NCBI RefSeq assembly: GCF_047229345.1 | Contig: NZ_JBFTER010000026.1 | Span: forward strand, 1 to 50,014 | Reading direction: 5' to 3' | Source of the DNA: Cellulomonas_A sp047229345 | Lineage (GTDB): Bacteria > Actinomycetota > Actinomycetes > Actinomycetales > Cellulomonadaceae | Length of the DNA stretch: 50,014 nucleotides | Shown: piece by piece, positions 42,926 through 50,014 of the stretch | Layout: the number at the start of each line of letters is the position of its first letter | How positions within the stretch are numbered: the first letter of the stretch is position 1 | Position numbers and translations under genes: made by a program | Notes under the pieces: generated by a model | Database searches by the model: none | What the model was told of the DNA's origin: nothing | What the model saw: only the letters and a program-made list of their open reading frames with translations

Positions 42926-43920
42926 CACGCCTCCTGGAGGATGTCGGCCTCGGGGGAGACGGGGCCCTCGGTGCCGACGTCGCCGAGCCCGGTCAGGTAG
43001 TGCTGGGCGTCGAGCGCAGCCGCGCAGCCGGAGCCGGCGGCGGTGATCGCCTGACGGTAGGTGTGGTCGACGGCGTCGCCGCAGGCGAAGACACCTTCGA
43101 GGTTGGTGAGGGTCGAGCGGCCCTGGACGACGATGTAGCCGTTCTCGTCGAGCTCGACCTGCCCGTGCAGCAGCTCGGTGCGCGGGACGTGGCCGATCGC
43201 GACGAACACGCCGGTGGCGGGGTGCTCGCGCGTCTCGCCGGTCACGGTGTCGCGCAGGGTCACGCCGGCGACCTTGTCGGTGCCGTTGATCGCGACGACC
43301 TCGCTGTTCCACGCGAAGTCGATCTTCGGGTCGTTCGCGGCCCGGTCGGCCATGATCTTGGAGGCGCGGAGCTTGTCGCGCCGGTGCACCATCGTGACGC
43401 GCTTGCCGAAGCGCGTGAGGAAGGTGGCCTCCTCGACGGCGGAGTCGCCGCCGCCGACGACGATGATCTCCTGGTCGCGGAAGAAGAACCCGTCGCAGGT
43501 CGCGCACCAGGAGACGCCGCGCCCGGACAGGCGCTTCTCGTCGTCGAGCCCCAGCTCGCGGTACGCGGAGCCGGTCGCGAGGACGACGGCGCGCGCGGTG
43601 AACGTCTCGCCGCCGCCGGTGACGACGGTCTTGGTCGCGCCGCGGAGCTCGACGGAGACGACGTCGTCCCAGAGGACCTCGGCGCCGAACTTCTCGGCCT
43701 GCTTCTGCAGGTTCTCCATGAGCTCGGGGCCCTGGATGCCGTCGGGGAAGCCGGGGAAGTTCTCGACCTCGGTGGTGTTCATGAGCGCCCCGCCGGCGGT
43801 CACGGAGCCGGCGATGACGAGCGGGGCCAGGCCGGCGCGGGCCGCGTAGATCGCGGCGGTGTATCCGGCGGGGCCGGAGCCGACGATGATCAGGTCGCGC
43901 GGGGCAGACTGCTCGGTCAC
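42925..43920 (-). CDS. trxB: Thioredoxin-disulfide reductase
   Basis: FAD/NADPH flavoenzyme of 331 residues that reduces thioredoxin. FAD site IIVGSGPAGYTAAIYAARAG, redox pair Cys139-Cys142 in WCATCDG, NADPH site VVGGGDSAVEEA and the C-terminal FAD motif GVFACGDAVD are all present. GTG 43920 is the start. It is co-transcribed with trxA downstream; the upstream 175-bp spacer carries the terminator of the pseudokinase gene. Confidence 0.97.
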   Translation of the reverse strand: MTEQSAPRDLIIVGSGPAGYTAAIYAARAGLAPLVIAGSVTAGGALMNTTEVENFPGFPDGIQGPELMENLQKQAEKFGAEVLWDDVVSVELRGATKTVVTGGGETFTARAVVLATGSAYRELGLDDEKRLSGRGVSWCATCDGFFFRDQEIIVVGGGDSAVEEATFLTRFGKRVTMVHRRDKLRASKIMADRAANDPKIDFAWNSEVVAINGTDKVAGVTLRDTVTGETREHPATGVFVAIGHVPRTELLHGQVELDENGYIVVQGRSTLTNLEGVFACGDAVDHTYRQAITAAGSGCAAALDAQHYLTGLGDVGTEGPVSPEADILQEA

Positions 43921-44055
43921 GTGAGATTCCTCGGGTCGGGGATGGTGCTCGGTGAACCGATCCTAGGGCGGATCTGTTCCCGGACGACCGACGCCCCTCT
44001 GCGGCGTGGACACCCGCCAGGGCGCGGTCGGTCCCGCGTCGAGCGCAGCGCCCCG

Positions 44056-44096
44056 ACCCTGGCCCGGCGCAGCAGGACGCCGGGCCGGAACAGGGT
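44056..44096 (-). terminator. Terminator of the DUF6049-murJ-pseudokinase operon
   Basis: A two-part stem, ACCCTG/CAGGGT outside and GCCCGGCG/CGCCGGGC inside, with an 8-nt loop, directly at the pseudokinase stop codon. Confidence 0.75.
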
Positions 44097-46018
44097 CACG
44101 ACAGCGCGAGCTCGGTGACCTCGACGCGGTACTTGCCGTCGGCGGCCTGCGGCAGCGACGTGAACCAGAGCACGATCGAGCCGGTCTCGGCGGGCTCGGG
44201 GAACGTGAACACGGTGTCGGGCGCCAACGGGCCGGCGGCGAGGACCGTGCCGCCGCCGGGGTTCGCCGCGTCGGTCGCCCGGACCTCGACGTTGCCGCCG
44301 CTCTGGTTCGTCTTGATCGTGATGCCCGAGACGGTCGAGGGCCCGGCGAGCGTGATCACGTAGCCGACACCGGGCTTGAGACCGCCGAACTCGGGACGGT
44401 TGTAGGTCTGGGTGTACCAGAACGAGGCCGGGTCGCCGTCGAACGCGAGGGCGACCGCCTCCTCGTGCTCGCCGTCGCTGTCGGACGGGTCGACGCTGGT
44501 CGCGCCGGCGATCGTCGGTGCGGCGCCGGCGGGCGGTGCGGGCTCGGCGGGCTCCTCCTCCGCGGGCTCCTCGGCGGGCTGCTCGCCCTCGGCAGGCGGT
44601 GCGGCGGCGGTCTCGGTGGCACCCGGCGAGGTGCCGGCGTCGGTCCCGTCGACCGGGCGGAAGAGCGCGTTGAACGCGATGACGACGCCGACGATTACGA
44701 CGATCGCGACGACGAGCAGCACGATCTTGGTCGGGTCGAAGCGGCGCTCCGCGACGTCGACGTCCTCGTCCCCGGAGATGTCGAACACGTCGGGCTCGTC
44801 GTCGTGCCCGCCGTAGCCGGCCGCGAAGGACGGCGGCGACTGGTCGTAGGGGCCCTGCTGCGGGCGCGCCGAGGTGCGCGCCGGCGGTCCGGCCTGGCGG
44901 GCCGGGGTGGCGGGCTGCCGCTGCACCGGCGGCGGCGGACCGACGGTCGTCGGCGGACCGGCCGCCACCGCGGTCTCGGCGACGGCGGTGGGCGGCGGAG
45001 GCGTCGGCAGCATCGGGCGCGTCGCCGCCGGGGCCGACTGGGCGAACGCCGGACCACCACGGGGGTGCGCCGGGGGCGGCGTACCGGGGCGGCCCGTCCC
45101 GGCGGGGGCCTGCTCGTCGAACGCGGAGCGGACGGACTGGCGCTGGACCTGCACCGGGCGGGTCTCGGGCGGTGCAGCGGGGGTGAGCTGCTCCTCGTGC
45201 GGGGCGGTCGCGGCGGCCGCCATGACCTCGCTGAGGCCGGTCGTGCGGATCTCGCCCCACGGCTCGAGCTCGCGCACGAGCTCGGCGGGGCTGTGCGGGC
45301 CGTCCTCGTGCGGGCCGAGCGTCACGGCGCACAGCGTGTCGAGGTCGGCGGGGATGCCGCGGACGAGGTCGGCGGGCGGGACGAGCTGCCCGTCGCGCAC
45401 GGGTGCGGCCGGCAGGGTGTCGGACGGCACGAGCTCGCCGTCGAGCGTGGGCCAGCGGCCGGTGAGGGCGGCGTACAGGAGGCGGACGAGGCCGACGGTG
45501 TCGGCGCGCGTGGTGCTGCGCGCGTCGCCGAGGCCCTGGCCGAGCAGCGCGCCGTCGAGCGCGAGGCCGGTGAGCAGCACGCGGTCCTCGGGCGTCACGT
45601 GCAGCACGGTGGGGCGCAGCGCGAGGTGGTGGACGCCGCGCCGGCGGGCGACCTCGAGCGCGGCGGCGGCCTCACCGACGACGGCCCGGGCCTGGTCCGC
45701 GGACAGGGGGCCGCGTGCGAGCAGGTCGGCCAGCGAGGGGCCCGTGACCTGCTCGGTGACGACGTAGCTGATCGAGCCGTGGTGGGTGCCGACGTCGAGC
45801 ACGCGCACGAGGCGCGGGTCCGACACGAGCGCGGCGCGCCGGGCGGCGTCGAGCGCCTGCGCGACGTTGCCCTGCTCGAGCACGCGCACGCGTACCGGGC
45901 GGTCGAGGATCTGGTCGGTCGCCTGCCACGAGCTCGCCCCCGGCAGGTCCGAGCTCACGAGCTGCAGGACGCGGTAGCGTCCGGCCAGCACGGTGCCACG
46001 TCCGACGACGTCCTCCAC
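44096..46018 (-). CDS. Membrane pseudokinase partner of MurJ with C-terminal discoidin-like domain
   Basis: Protein of 640 residues. Residues 10-260 have a protein-kinase fold but lack the catalytic residues: the HRDxKPxN loop is replaced by HLALRPTVL and DFG by LTGLAL, so it should be inactive. A Pro/Gln-rich linker leads to an acidic stretch, one membrane span near 428-450, an Ala/Glu/Pro stalk and a C-terminal F5/8-type-like domain (about 500-640). It lies 60 nt after murJ. In Mycobacterium the same pseudokinase and outer domain are fused to MurJ/MviN (Rv3910) and bind FhaA when phosphorylated by PknB; here they are separate proteins. Inferred role: regulation of lipid II flipping. GTG 46018 has GGGAGGA upstream. 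Confidence 0.88.
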   Translation of the reverse strand: MEDVVGRGTVLAGRYRVLQLVSSDLPGASSWQATDQILDRPVRVRVLEQGNVAQALDAARRAALVSDPRLVRVLDVGTHHGSISYVVTEQVTGPSLADLLARGPLSADQARAVVGEAAAALEVARRRGVHHLALRPTVLHVTPEDRVLLTGLALDGALLGQGLGDARSTTRADTVGLVRLLYAALTGRWPTLDGELVPSDTLPAAPVRDGQLVPPADLVRGIPADLDTLCAVTLGPHEDGPHSPAELVRELEPWGEIRTTGLSEVMAAAATAPHEEQLTPAAPPETRPVQVQRQSVRSAFDEQAPAGTGRPGTPPPAHPRGGPAFAQSAPAATRPMLPTPPPPTAVAETAVAAGPPTTVGPPPPVQRQPATPARQAGPPARTSARPQQGPYDQSPPSFAAGYGGHDDEPDVFDISGDEDVDVAERRFDPTKIVLLVVAIVVIVGVVIAFNALFRPVDGTDAGTSPGATETAAAPPAEGEQPAEEPAEEEPAEPAPPAGAAPTIAGATSVDPSDSDGEHEEAVALAFDGDPASFWYTQTYNRPEFGGLKPGVGYVITLAGPSTVSGITIKTNQSGGNVEVRATDAANPGGGTVLAAGPLAPDTVFTFPEPAETGSIVLWFTSLPQAADGKYRVEVTELALS

Positions 46019-46078
46019 GCGAGTCCTCCCGGCGACGGTTCATCCGGCGACTGCCGGACCCCCATGCTAGTCGGGGCG

Positions 46079-47710
46079 TCAGGCGCGGGTGCGGCGTATG
46101 CGACGGAGCAGCGGACCGGCGAGAGTCTGGAGCTCGCGCGCCCGCAGCGCGACGAGCACCGCGACGTAGACCCCGACGATGACGGCGCCGCCCACGGCGC
46201 ACGTGACGAGCGCCTCGAGGGCGGACCCGACGGGCCCGAGCAGGCGGACGACGAGCGCCCCGGCACCGGCGGCGAGGAGCGCGGCCGCGACGGCCTTCGC
46301 GTGCGTGACGAGCACGCGCCGCCCGTCGAGCCCGCCGAGGCGCCGGCGGAGAGCGACGAGAGCGACGACCGCGCCGAGCACGTACGAGACCGTCATGGAG
46401 ACGCCCGCCGCGGCCACCCACAGCTCACGGCCGAGCACGGCCCTGCCGAGGAGGGTGCCGGCGACGACGACGAGCATCATCGCGACCTGGATCGGGATCA
46501 TCGACCGCGCGTCCTGGTAGGCGTAGTACACGCGCTGGCACATCGACCAGGCACCGAACGCGACGAGCCCGGCGACCATCGTGACGACGACCGTCGCGAG
46601 GTCCGACGCTCCGTTCGTGGTCCCCGGGAAGATCGCGCGCACGATCGGGTACGCGAGGACCGCGATGCCGGTCGTCGCGAGCACGGTGAACAGCCCGACG
46701 GTGCGCAGGCCGAGGCTCAGGTCGTCGCGCACCGCGCCCTGGTCGTCCGCAGCGGCCTTGGCCGACAGCCGCGTGAACAGCGCCGTCATGAGCGACACCG
46801 TGACGAGCGAGTGCGGCAGCATGAAGAGGAGGAACGCGTTGTCGTAGACGACGTTGCCCGCGGTGTCCCCGGTGCCCGCGGCGGTCGTGACGCGCGAGAC
46901 GACGAGCACGCCGATCTGCCCGACGACGAGCCCGAGGAACGTCCACAGCGCCACGCGCCCGGCCGTCCCCAGCCCGGACCCGCGCAGTCCCCAGCGCGGC
47001 CGGTAGCGGAAGCCGCTGCGGTAGAGCGGGACGACGAGCACGAGCGCCTGCGCGACGACCCCGAGCGTCGCCGTCCCCGCGAGCACCGCGATCTGCTCGG
47101 GACCCCACCACGAGACGTCGCCCGCCTGGCCCTTCGGCGGCACCCGCGTGCCCCACAGGGCCACGAACACGCCGAGACCGGCGATCGCGACGACGTTGTT
47201 GACGACCGGCGCCCACATGAACGGCCCGAAGCTGCCGCGCGCGTTGAGGACCTGCCCGAGCAGCGCGTACAACCCGTAGAAGAACACCTGGGGCACGCAC
47301 CAGTACGCGAGCAGGACCGTGAGGCGCTGCACCTCGGGGTCGGGGAAGTCGGCGTAGAGGGACGTCAGGAGCGGGACGGCGGCCGTGAGCACGAGCGTGA
47401 GCCCCGCGAGCCCGACGATGCCGAGCGTGAGGAGCTTGTCGACGTAGACGTGGCCGTCGGCCCGGCGGTACGCGCGCACGACCTCGGGGACGAGCACCGC
47501 GTTGAGCGCCCCGCCCGCGATGAGCAGGTAGAGGATGCTCGGCAGCTTGTTGGCGGCGCCGAACGCGTTGGCCGCGGAGCCGAGCATGCCGATCGTCGCG
47601 ACGAGCGCACTGGTGCGCACGAGGCCCAGCACGCGCGACGCGGCGGTGCCGGACGCCATGAGCGCCGTCGAGCGGCCGAGGCCGGGCGACTTGGTGGGGG
47701 CGGCGGTCAT
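46079..47710 (-). CDS. murJ: Lipid II flippase MurJ (MviN family)
   Basis: Polytopic membrane protein of 543 residues with about 14-15 helices that moves lipid II across the membrane. The N-terminus MASGTAASRVLGLVRTSAL and the helix-2 motif AFGAANKLPSILYLLIAGGALNAVLVP are diagnostic; later motifs are YGLYALLGQVLNARGSFG, LPHSLVTVSLMTALFTRLS and CQRVYYAYQDARS. There is no fused kinase domain. ATG 47710 overlaps the TGA of the DUF6049 gene by 4 bp. The frame is open upstream inside that gene, but only this start matches the family. Confidence 0.96.
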   Translation of the reverse strand: MTAAPTKSPGLGRSTALMASGTAASRVLGLVRTSALVATIGMLGSAANAFGAANKLPSILYLLIAGGALNAVLVPEVVRAYRRADGHVYVDKLLTLGIVGLAGLTLVLTAAVPLLTSLYADFPDPEVQRLTVLLAYWCVPQVFFYGLYALLGQVLNARGSFGPFMWAPVVNNVVAIAGLGVFVALWGTRVPPKGQAGDVSWWGPEQIAVLAGTATLGVVAQALVLVVPLYRSGFRYRPRWGLRGSGLGTAGRVALWTFLGLVVGQIGVLVVSRVTTAAGTGDTAGNVVYDNAFLLFMLPHSLVTVSLMTALFTRLSAKAAADDQGAVRDDLSLGLRTVGLFTVLATTGIAVLAYPIVRAIFPGTTNGASDLATVVVTMVAGLVAFGAWSMCQRVYYAYQDARSMIPIQVAMMLVVVAGTLLGRAVLGRELWVAAAGVSMTVSYVLGAVVALVALRRRLGGLDGRRVLVTHAKAVAAALLAAGAGALVVRLLGPVGSALEALVTCAVGGAVIVGVYVAVLVALRARELQTLAGPLLRRIRRTRA

Positions 47711-50014
47711 AGCGGGGTCGTCTCGCTCTCGTCGCCGGGCACGGCCTGCGCCGCGAGCCGGGCTCCGCGCCGGGCCGTCTGGCCGCGGCGCACGGTCTTC
47801 ACGATGCCGAGCAGCAGCGCGAGCGCCAGGAACGCGCCCACGACGGCCGTGCCCACGTTCTCGATGGTGGGGGACACGTGCGCGCTGAAGCGGCCGGCCG
47901 TCGCGACCGAGGTGCCGTCGGGCGCGAGCGCGAACACGTCGACGAGCACGTCGCAGTTCGCGTTGGCGCTGACCTCGACCACGACGGTCTGCTCGGCGCC
48001 GGGCTGGACCGTCGCCATCGGCGCTTCCCCGACCTCGAGGCACGCCTTGCGCGGGCGCATCTCGACCCGGACCGTCGCCGGCTGGTCGAGCGTGCTGCGC
48101 AGCGCGAGCCGGATCTGGCTCGTGCTGGAGATGATCGTGAACCGTTCGCTCAGCACGACGCTGAGTCCCGAGCGCCGGGCGGTCGCGTCGGCGAGCGCGG
48201 TCCGGACGACGTCACGGCGACCCTCGTCGTCGGCGCGCCACGCGACCGACAGCGGCCGGAGCACCTCGTGGTCGAGCCCGGCGAGGTGCTCCTCGGGGTT
48301 CTCCAGCACCGCGGCGAACGCGACGGCCGCGTTCCGGGCGTCGGCGAGCGCGTTGACCGTCGCGGCCGAGAGCTCGCCGGCGGCGCGGCTGACGTCGGGG
48401 AGCGGCTCGCGGTCGGTCGTGTCGGGTGCGGCGTCGAGGAGCGCGCTCGCGGGGGTGAGGCGGACCCAGGGCGCGGCGTCGAGCGCGTCGAGCGAGGCCG
48501 TCATGAGCGTGGGGTCGGGGGACCAGTCGCGGGGGACGGTCGCGAGGAGGTGCGGCGTGGTCTCGCGGTCCTCGTGCGCGACGACGGCGGTCTCGGCGAG
48601 CAGCCGCTGCGCGAGCGTCGCCGCGGTCGCGCCGGGCTGGAGCCGGCCGGGGTCGCTCAGCAGCGCGCTCAGCGTGGGGTCGGGCACGAGCGCCGTCACG
48701 GTCCCGGCGTCGGTCCGCACCGTGGTCACTGCGCCGGGCGTCGTCGACGTCGTGCGCTCGGGCGTGAGGGCACCGGGACCGACGACGAGCGACGGCACGT
48801 CGGTGCCGGCGACGAGCGCGGCGCTGCGCAGGTCCGGGACGTCGTCGGCGGCCCACTGCACGGGCGTGGCCGGCCCCCCGACCAGGGGACGGGCGTCGGC
48901 CGACGACTCGAGCGCCGCGGTGAGCAGGTCGGGACGGTCGGCGTGCGCGAGCGCCGCGAGGTCGGGGTCGGCCCACGGCAGCGCGAGCAGGTCGCGGCCC
49001 TCGGCGGCCGCGCGGAGCTCGTCGAGCCACTCGGTGGACTGCGGGCCGGCGGTGGCCGCGCGCTCGACGAGCGCCGGGTCGAGCGCCCACGACAGTCCCG
49101 TGCTGGCGCCGCTCGCGGTCAGCAGCGCGCGCAGCCGGCCCTCGGGCCCGGTCTGGGCCTCGAGCGCCGCGTCCTCGGGCTGCCGGGGCTCGTCGGGGGC
49201 GGCCTCGTCGGTCGGCTCCTCGGGGGCCGGCTCCTCGGTCGCAAGCTCCTCGGTGCCCTCGGTGCCCTCGGTGCCCTCGGTGCCCTCGGTGCCCTCGGTG
49301 CCCTCGGTGCCCCCGGTGCCCGGGGCGACCTCCTCCGGTGCGCCCTCGGTCGCCGTCGGCACGGGCACCTCGGCGTTCGTCGCCGACGCCGGGCCGGCAC
49401 CGGGCGCGGACGCGACGACGGGCACGAGCACGCTGAGCCGGGTCTGCGGGAGGTCCTCGGAGTCGGGCAGCCACAGCAGGAACGTGCGCTCGATCCCCAT
49501 GCGGCGGCGCCCGTCGAGCAGCTCGACGGCGAGGCCGCGGGGGCCCCACGCGTCCGGGGTGTCGAGCAGGCCGACCGACGCGGCGGGCACCTCGAACTCG
49601 ACGTCGGCGGACGCCCCGGGGGCGAGCGGTGCGCCGAGCGGGACGGGCCGCCCGACCGCGCTGCCGGCGCTCGCCCGGGCGTCGGCGTCGACCCAGGCGT
49701 CGAGCTCGGCGCTCGTCCCGGGCCGGGTGCGGCTCAGGCGCAGGACCGCGCTCGGGTTCGCGAGCTCGGTGTCGCCGTCGTTGCGGACCGTCACGGTCAC
49801 GCGCAGGTCCTCGTCGGGCGCGAGCACCTGCGGGGTGACCGCCGTGACGCCCACGGCGACGGGCAGCTCGTCGGTCGCGGGTGCGGCCGCCGCGGGGGCG
49901 GGCGTCACGCCGACCAGCGGGGCGAGCACCGCGAGCAGGCCGGCGGCGCGGAAGACCTCCCCGAGCTCGAGCGCGTCCGGCGCGAGGTCCGCGAGGACCG
50001 TCAGGGCGCGGCGG
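47707..50014 (-). CDS. DUF6049 family secreted membrane-anchored protein (5' end at or beyond window edge)
   Basis: At least 740 residues from GTG 49929, and the frame stays open to the window edge, so the true start may lie outside. A hydrophobic signal region (VFRAAGLLAVLAPLVGV, then Pro/Ala-rich) precedes a long extracytoplasmic part: a beta-rich domain (VTVTVRNDGDTELANPSAV), an acidic stalk with seven Gly-Thr-Glu triplets, an alpha/beta domain (about 260-560) and another beta domain (FTIISSTSQIRLALRST). One membrane helix lies near the C-terminus (about 695-717) with a short Arg-rich cytoplasmic end. The family is actinobacterial, always next to murJ, and of unknown function; coupling to murJ by a 4-bp overlap supports a role in envelope assembly. 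Confidence 0.85.
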   Translation of the reverse strand, partial: RRALTVLADLAPDALELGEVFRAAGLLAVLAPLVGVTPAPAAAAPATDELPVAVGVTAVTPQVLAPDEDLRVTVTVRNDGDTELANPSAVLRLSRTRPGTSAELDAWVDADARASAGSAVGRPVPLGAPLAPGASADVEFEVPAASVGLLDTPDAWGPRGLAVELLDGRRRMGIERTFLLWLPDSEDLPQTRLSVLVPVVASAPGAGPASATNAEVPVPTATEGAPEEVAPGTGGTEGTEGTEGTEGTEGTEGTEELATEEPAPEEPTDEAAPDEPRQPEDAALEAQTGPEGRLRALLTASGASTGLSWALDPALVERAATAGPQSTEWLDELRAAAEGRDLLALPWADPDLAALAHADRPDLLTAALESSADARPLVGGPATPVQWAADDVPDLRSAALVAGTDVPSLVVGPGALTPERTTSTTPGAVTTVRTDAGTVTALVPDPTLSALLSDPGRLQPGATAATLAQRLLAETAVVAHEDRETTPHLLATVPRDWSPDPTLMTASLDALDAAPWVRLTPASALLDAAPDTTDREPLPDVSRAAGELSAATVNALADARNAAVAFAAVLENPEEHLAGLDHEVLRPLSVAWRADDEGRRDVVRTALADATARRSGLSVVLSERFTIISSTSQIRLALRSTLDQPATVRVEMRPRKACLEVGEAPMATVQPGAEQTVVVEVSANANCDVLVDVFALAPDGTSVATAGRFSAHVSPTIENVGTAVVGAFLALALLLGIVKTVRRGQTARRGARLAAQAVPGDESETTPL
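49249..49320. repeat. 9-bp in-frame tandem repeat in the DUF6049 gene
   Basis: Seven exact copies of CTCGGTGCC (49249-49311) plus one variant copy. On the coding strand they give Gly-Thr-Glu triplets in a Glu/Pro-rich stalk. Confidence 0.92.

Overview
The window is the replication-origin neighbourhood of a very GC-rich actinobacterial chromosome. The gene order pknA-pknB / trpG-small protein-sortase E-DUF881 / crgA / rhomboid-cyclophilin / tRNAs / DUF3566-gyrA-gyrB-dciA-recF-gnd-dnaN-oriC-dnaA / rpmH-rnpA-yidD-yidC-jag / rsmG-parA-parB is the classical actinobacterial layout. A secreted GH9 cellulase of the GH9-CBM3c-FN3-CBM2 type points to a cellulolytic member of Cellulomonadaceae or a close relative; this placement is inference from domain style and gene order, not from a database search.

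Layout. 1-5.6 kb: tail of one Ser/Thr kinase and a complete PASTA kinase (PknB) on +, ended by a strong hairpin, facing a tightly overlapping minus-strand operon (DUF881, class E sortase, 54-residue membrane protein, PabA/TrpG amidotransferase), with crgA divergent. 5.6-8.5 kb: rhomboid and cyclophilin on the minus strand and a divergent helical membrane protein. 8.5-14.6 kb: an accessory-looking stretch with the GH9 cellulase (preceded by a LacI-type palindrome), a two-TM DUF3592-like protein, a lipoprotein zinc peptidase and a small DUF6881-like gene. 14.6-15.9 kb: tRNA-Ala, a 39-residue DLW-39 protein, tRNA-Ile and a DUF3566 protein. 15.9-27.5 kb: the minus-strand replication block gyrA, gyrB, dciA, recF, gnd, dnaN, the 0.74-kb oriC spacer and dnaA. 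28.1-30.7 kb: plus-strand rpmH-rnpA-yidD-yidC-jag. 34.6-38.6 kb: rsmG-parA-parB. 39.7-50.0 kb: minus-strand Ddl, aminotransferase, trxA-trxB, and a DUF6049 - MurJ - pseudokinase operon running off the right edge.

The most unusual part is 30.7-42.5 kb. It holds nine near-perfect parS centromere sites, a 3.9-kb stretch between jag and rsmG with no credible gene, and several different degenerate tandem repeats (units of 10, 6, 9, 18 and 16 bp), one of which crosses the stop codon of the Ddl gene. Two parS sites lie inside parA and parB, in frame, each read as the peptide V-S-R-(E/G)-T in a disordered region. ParA appears to carry an acidic, low-complexity N-terminal extension of roughly 380-400 residues that is not part of the normal ParA fold.

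The genes together cover initiation (DnaA, DciA, DnaN, oriC), topology (gyrase), segregation (ParAB-parS), membrane insertion (YidC/YidD/Jag), envelope growth and its kinase control (PknB, CrgA, MurJ and its pseudokinase partner), thiol redox (TrxAB) and secreted cellulose degradation.
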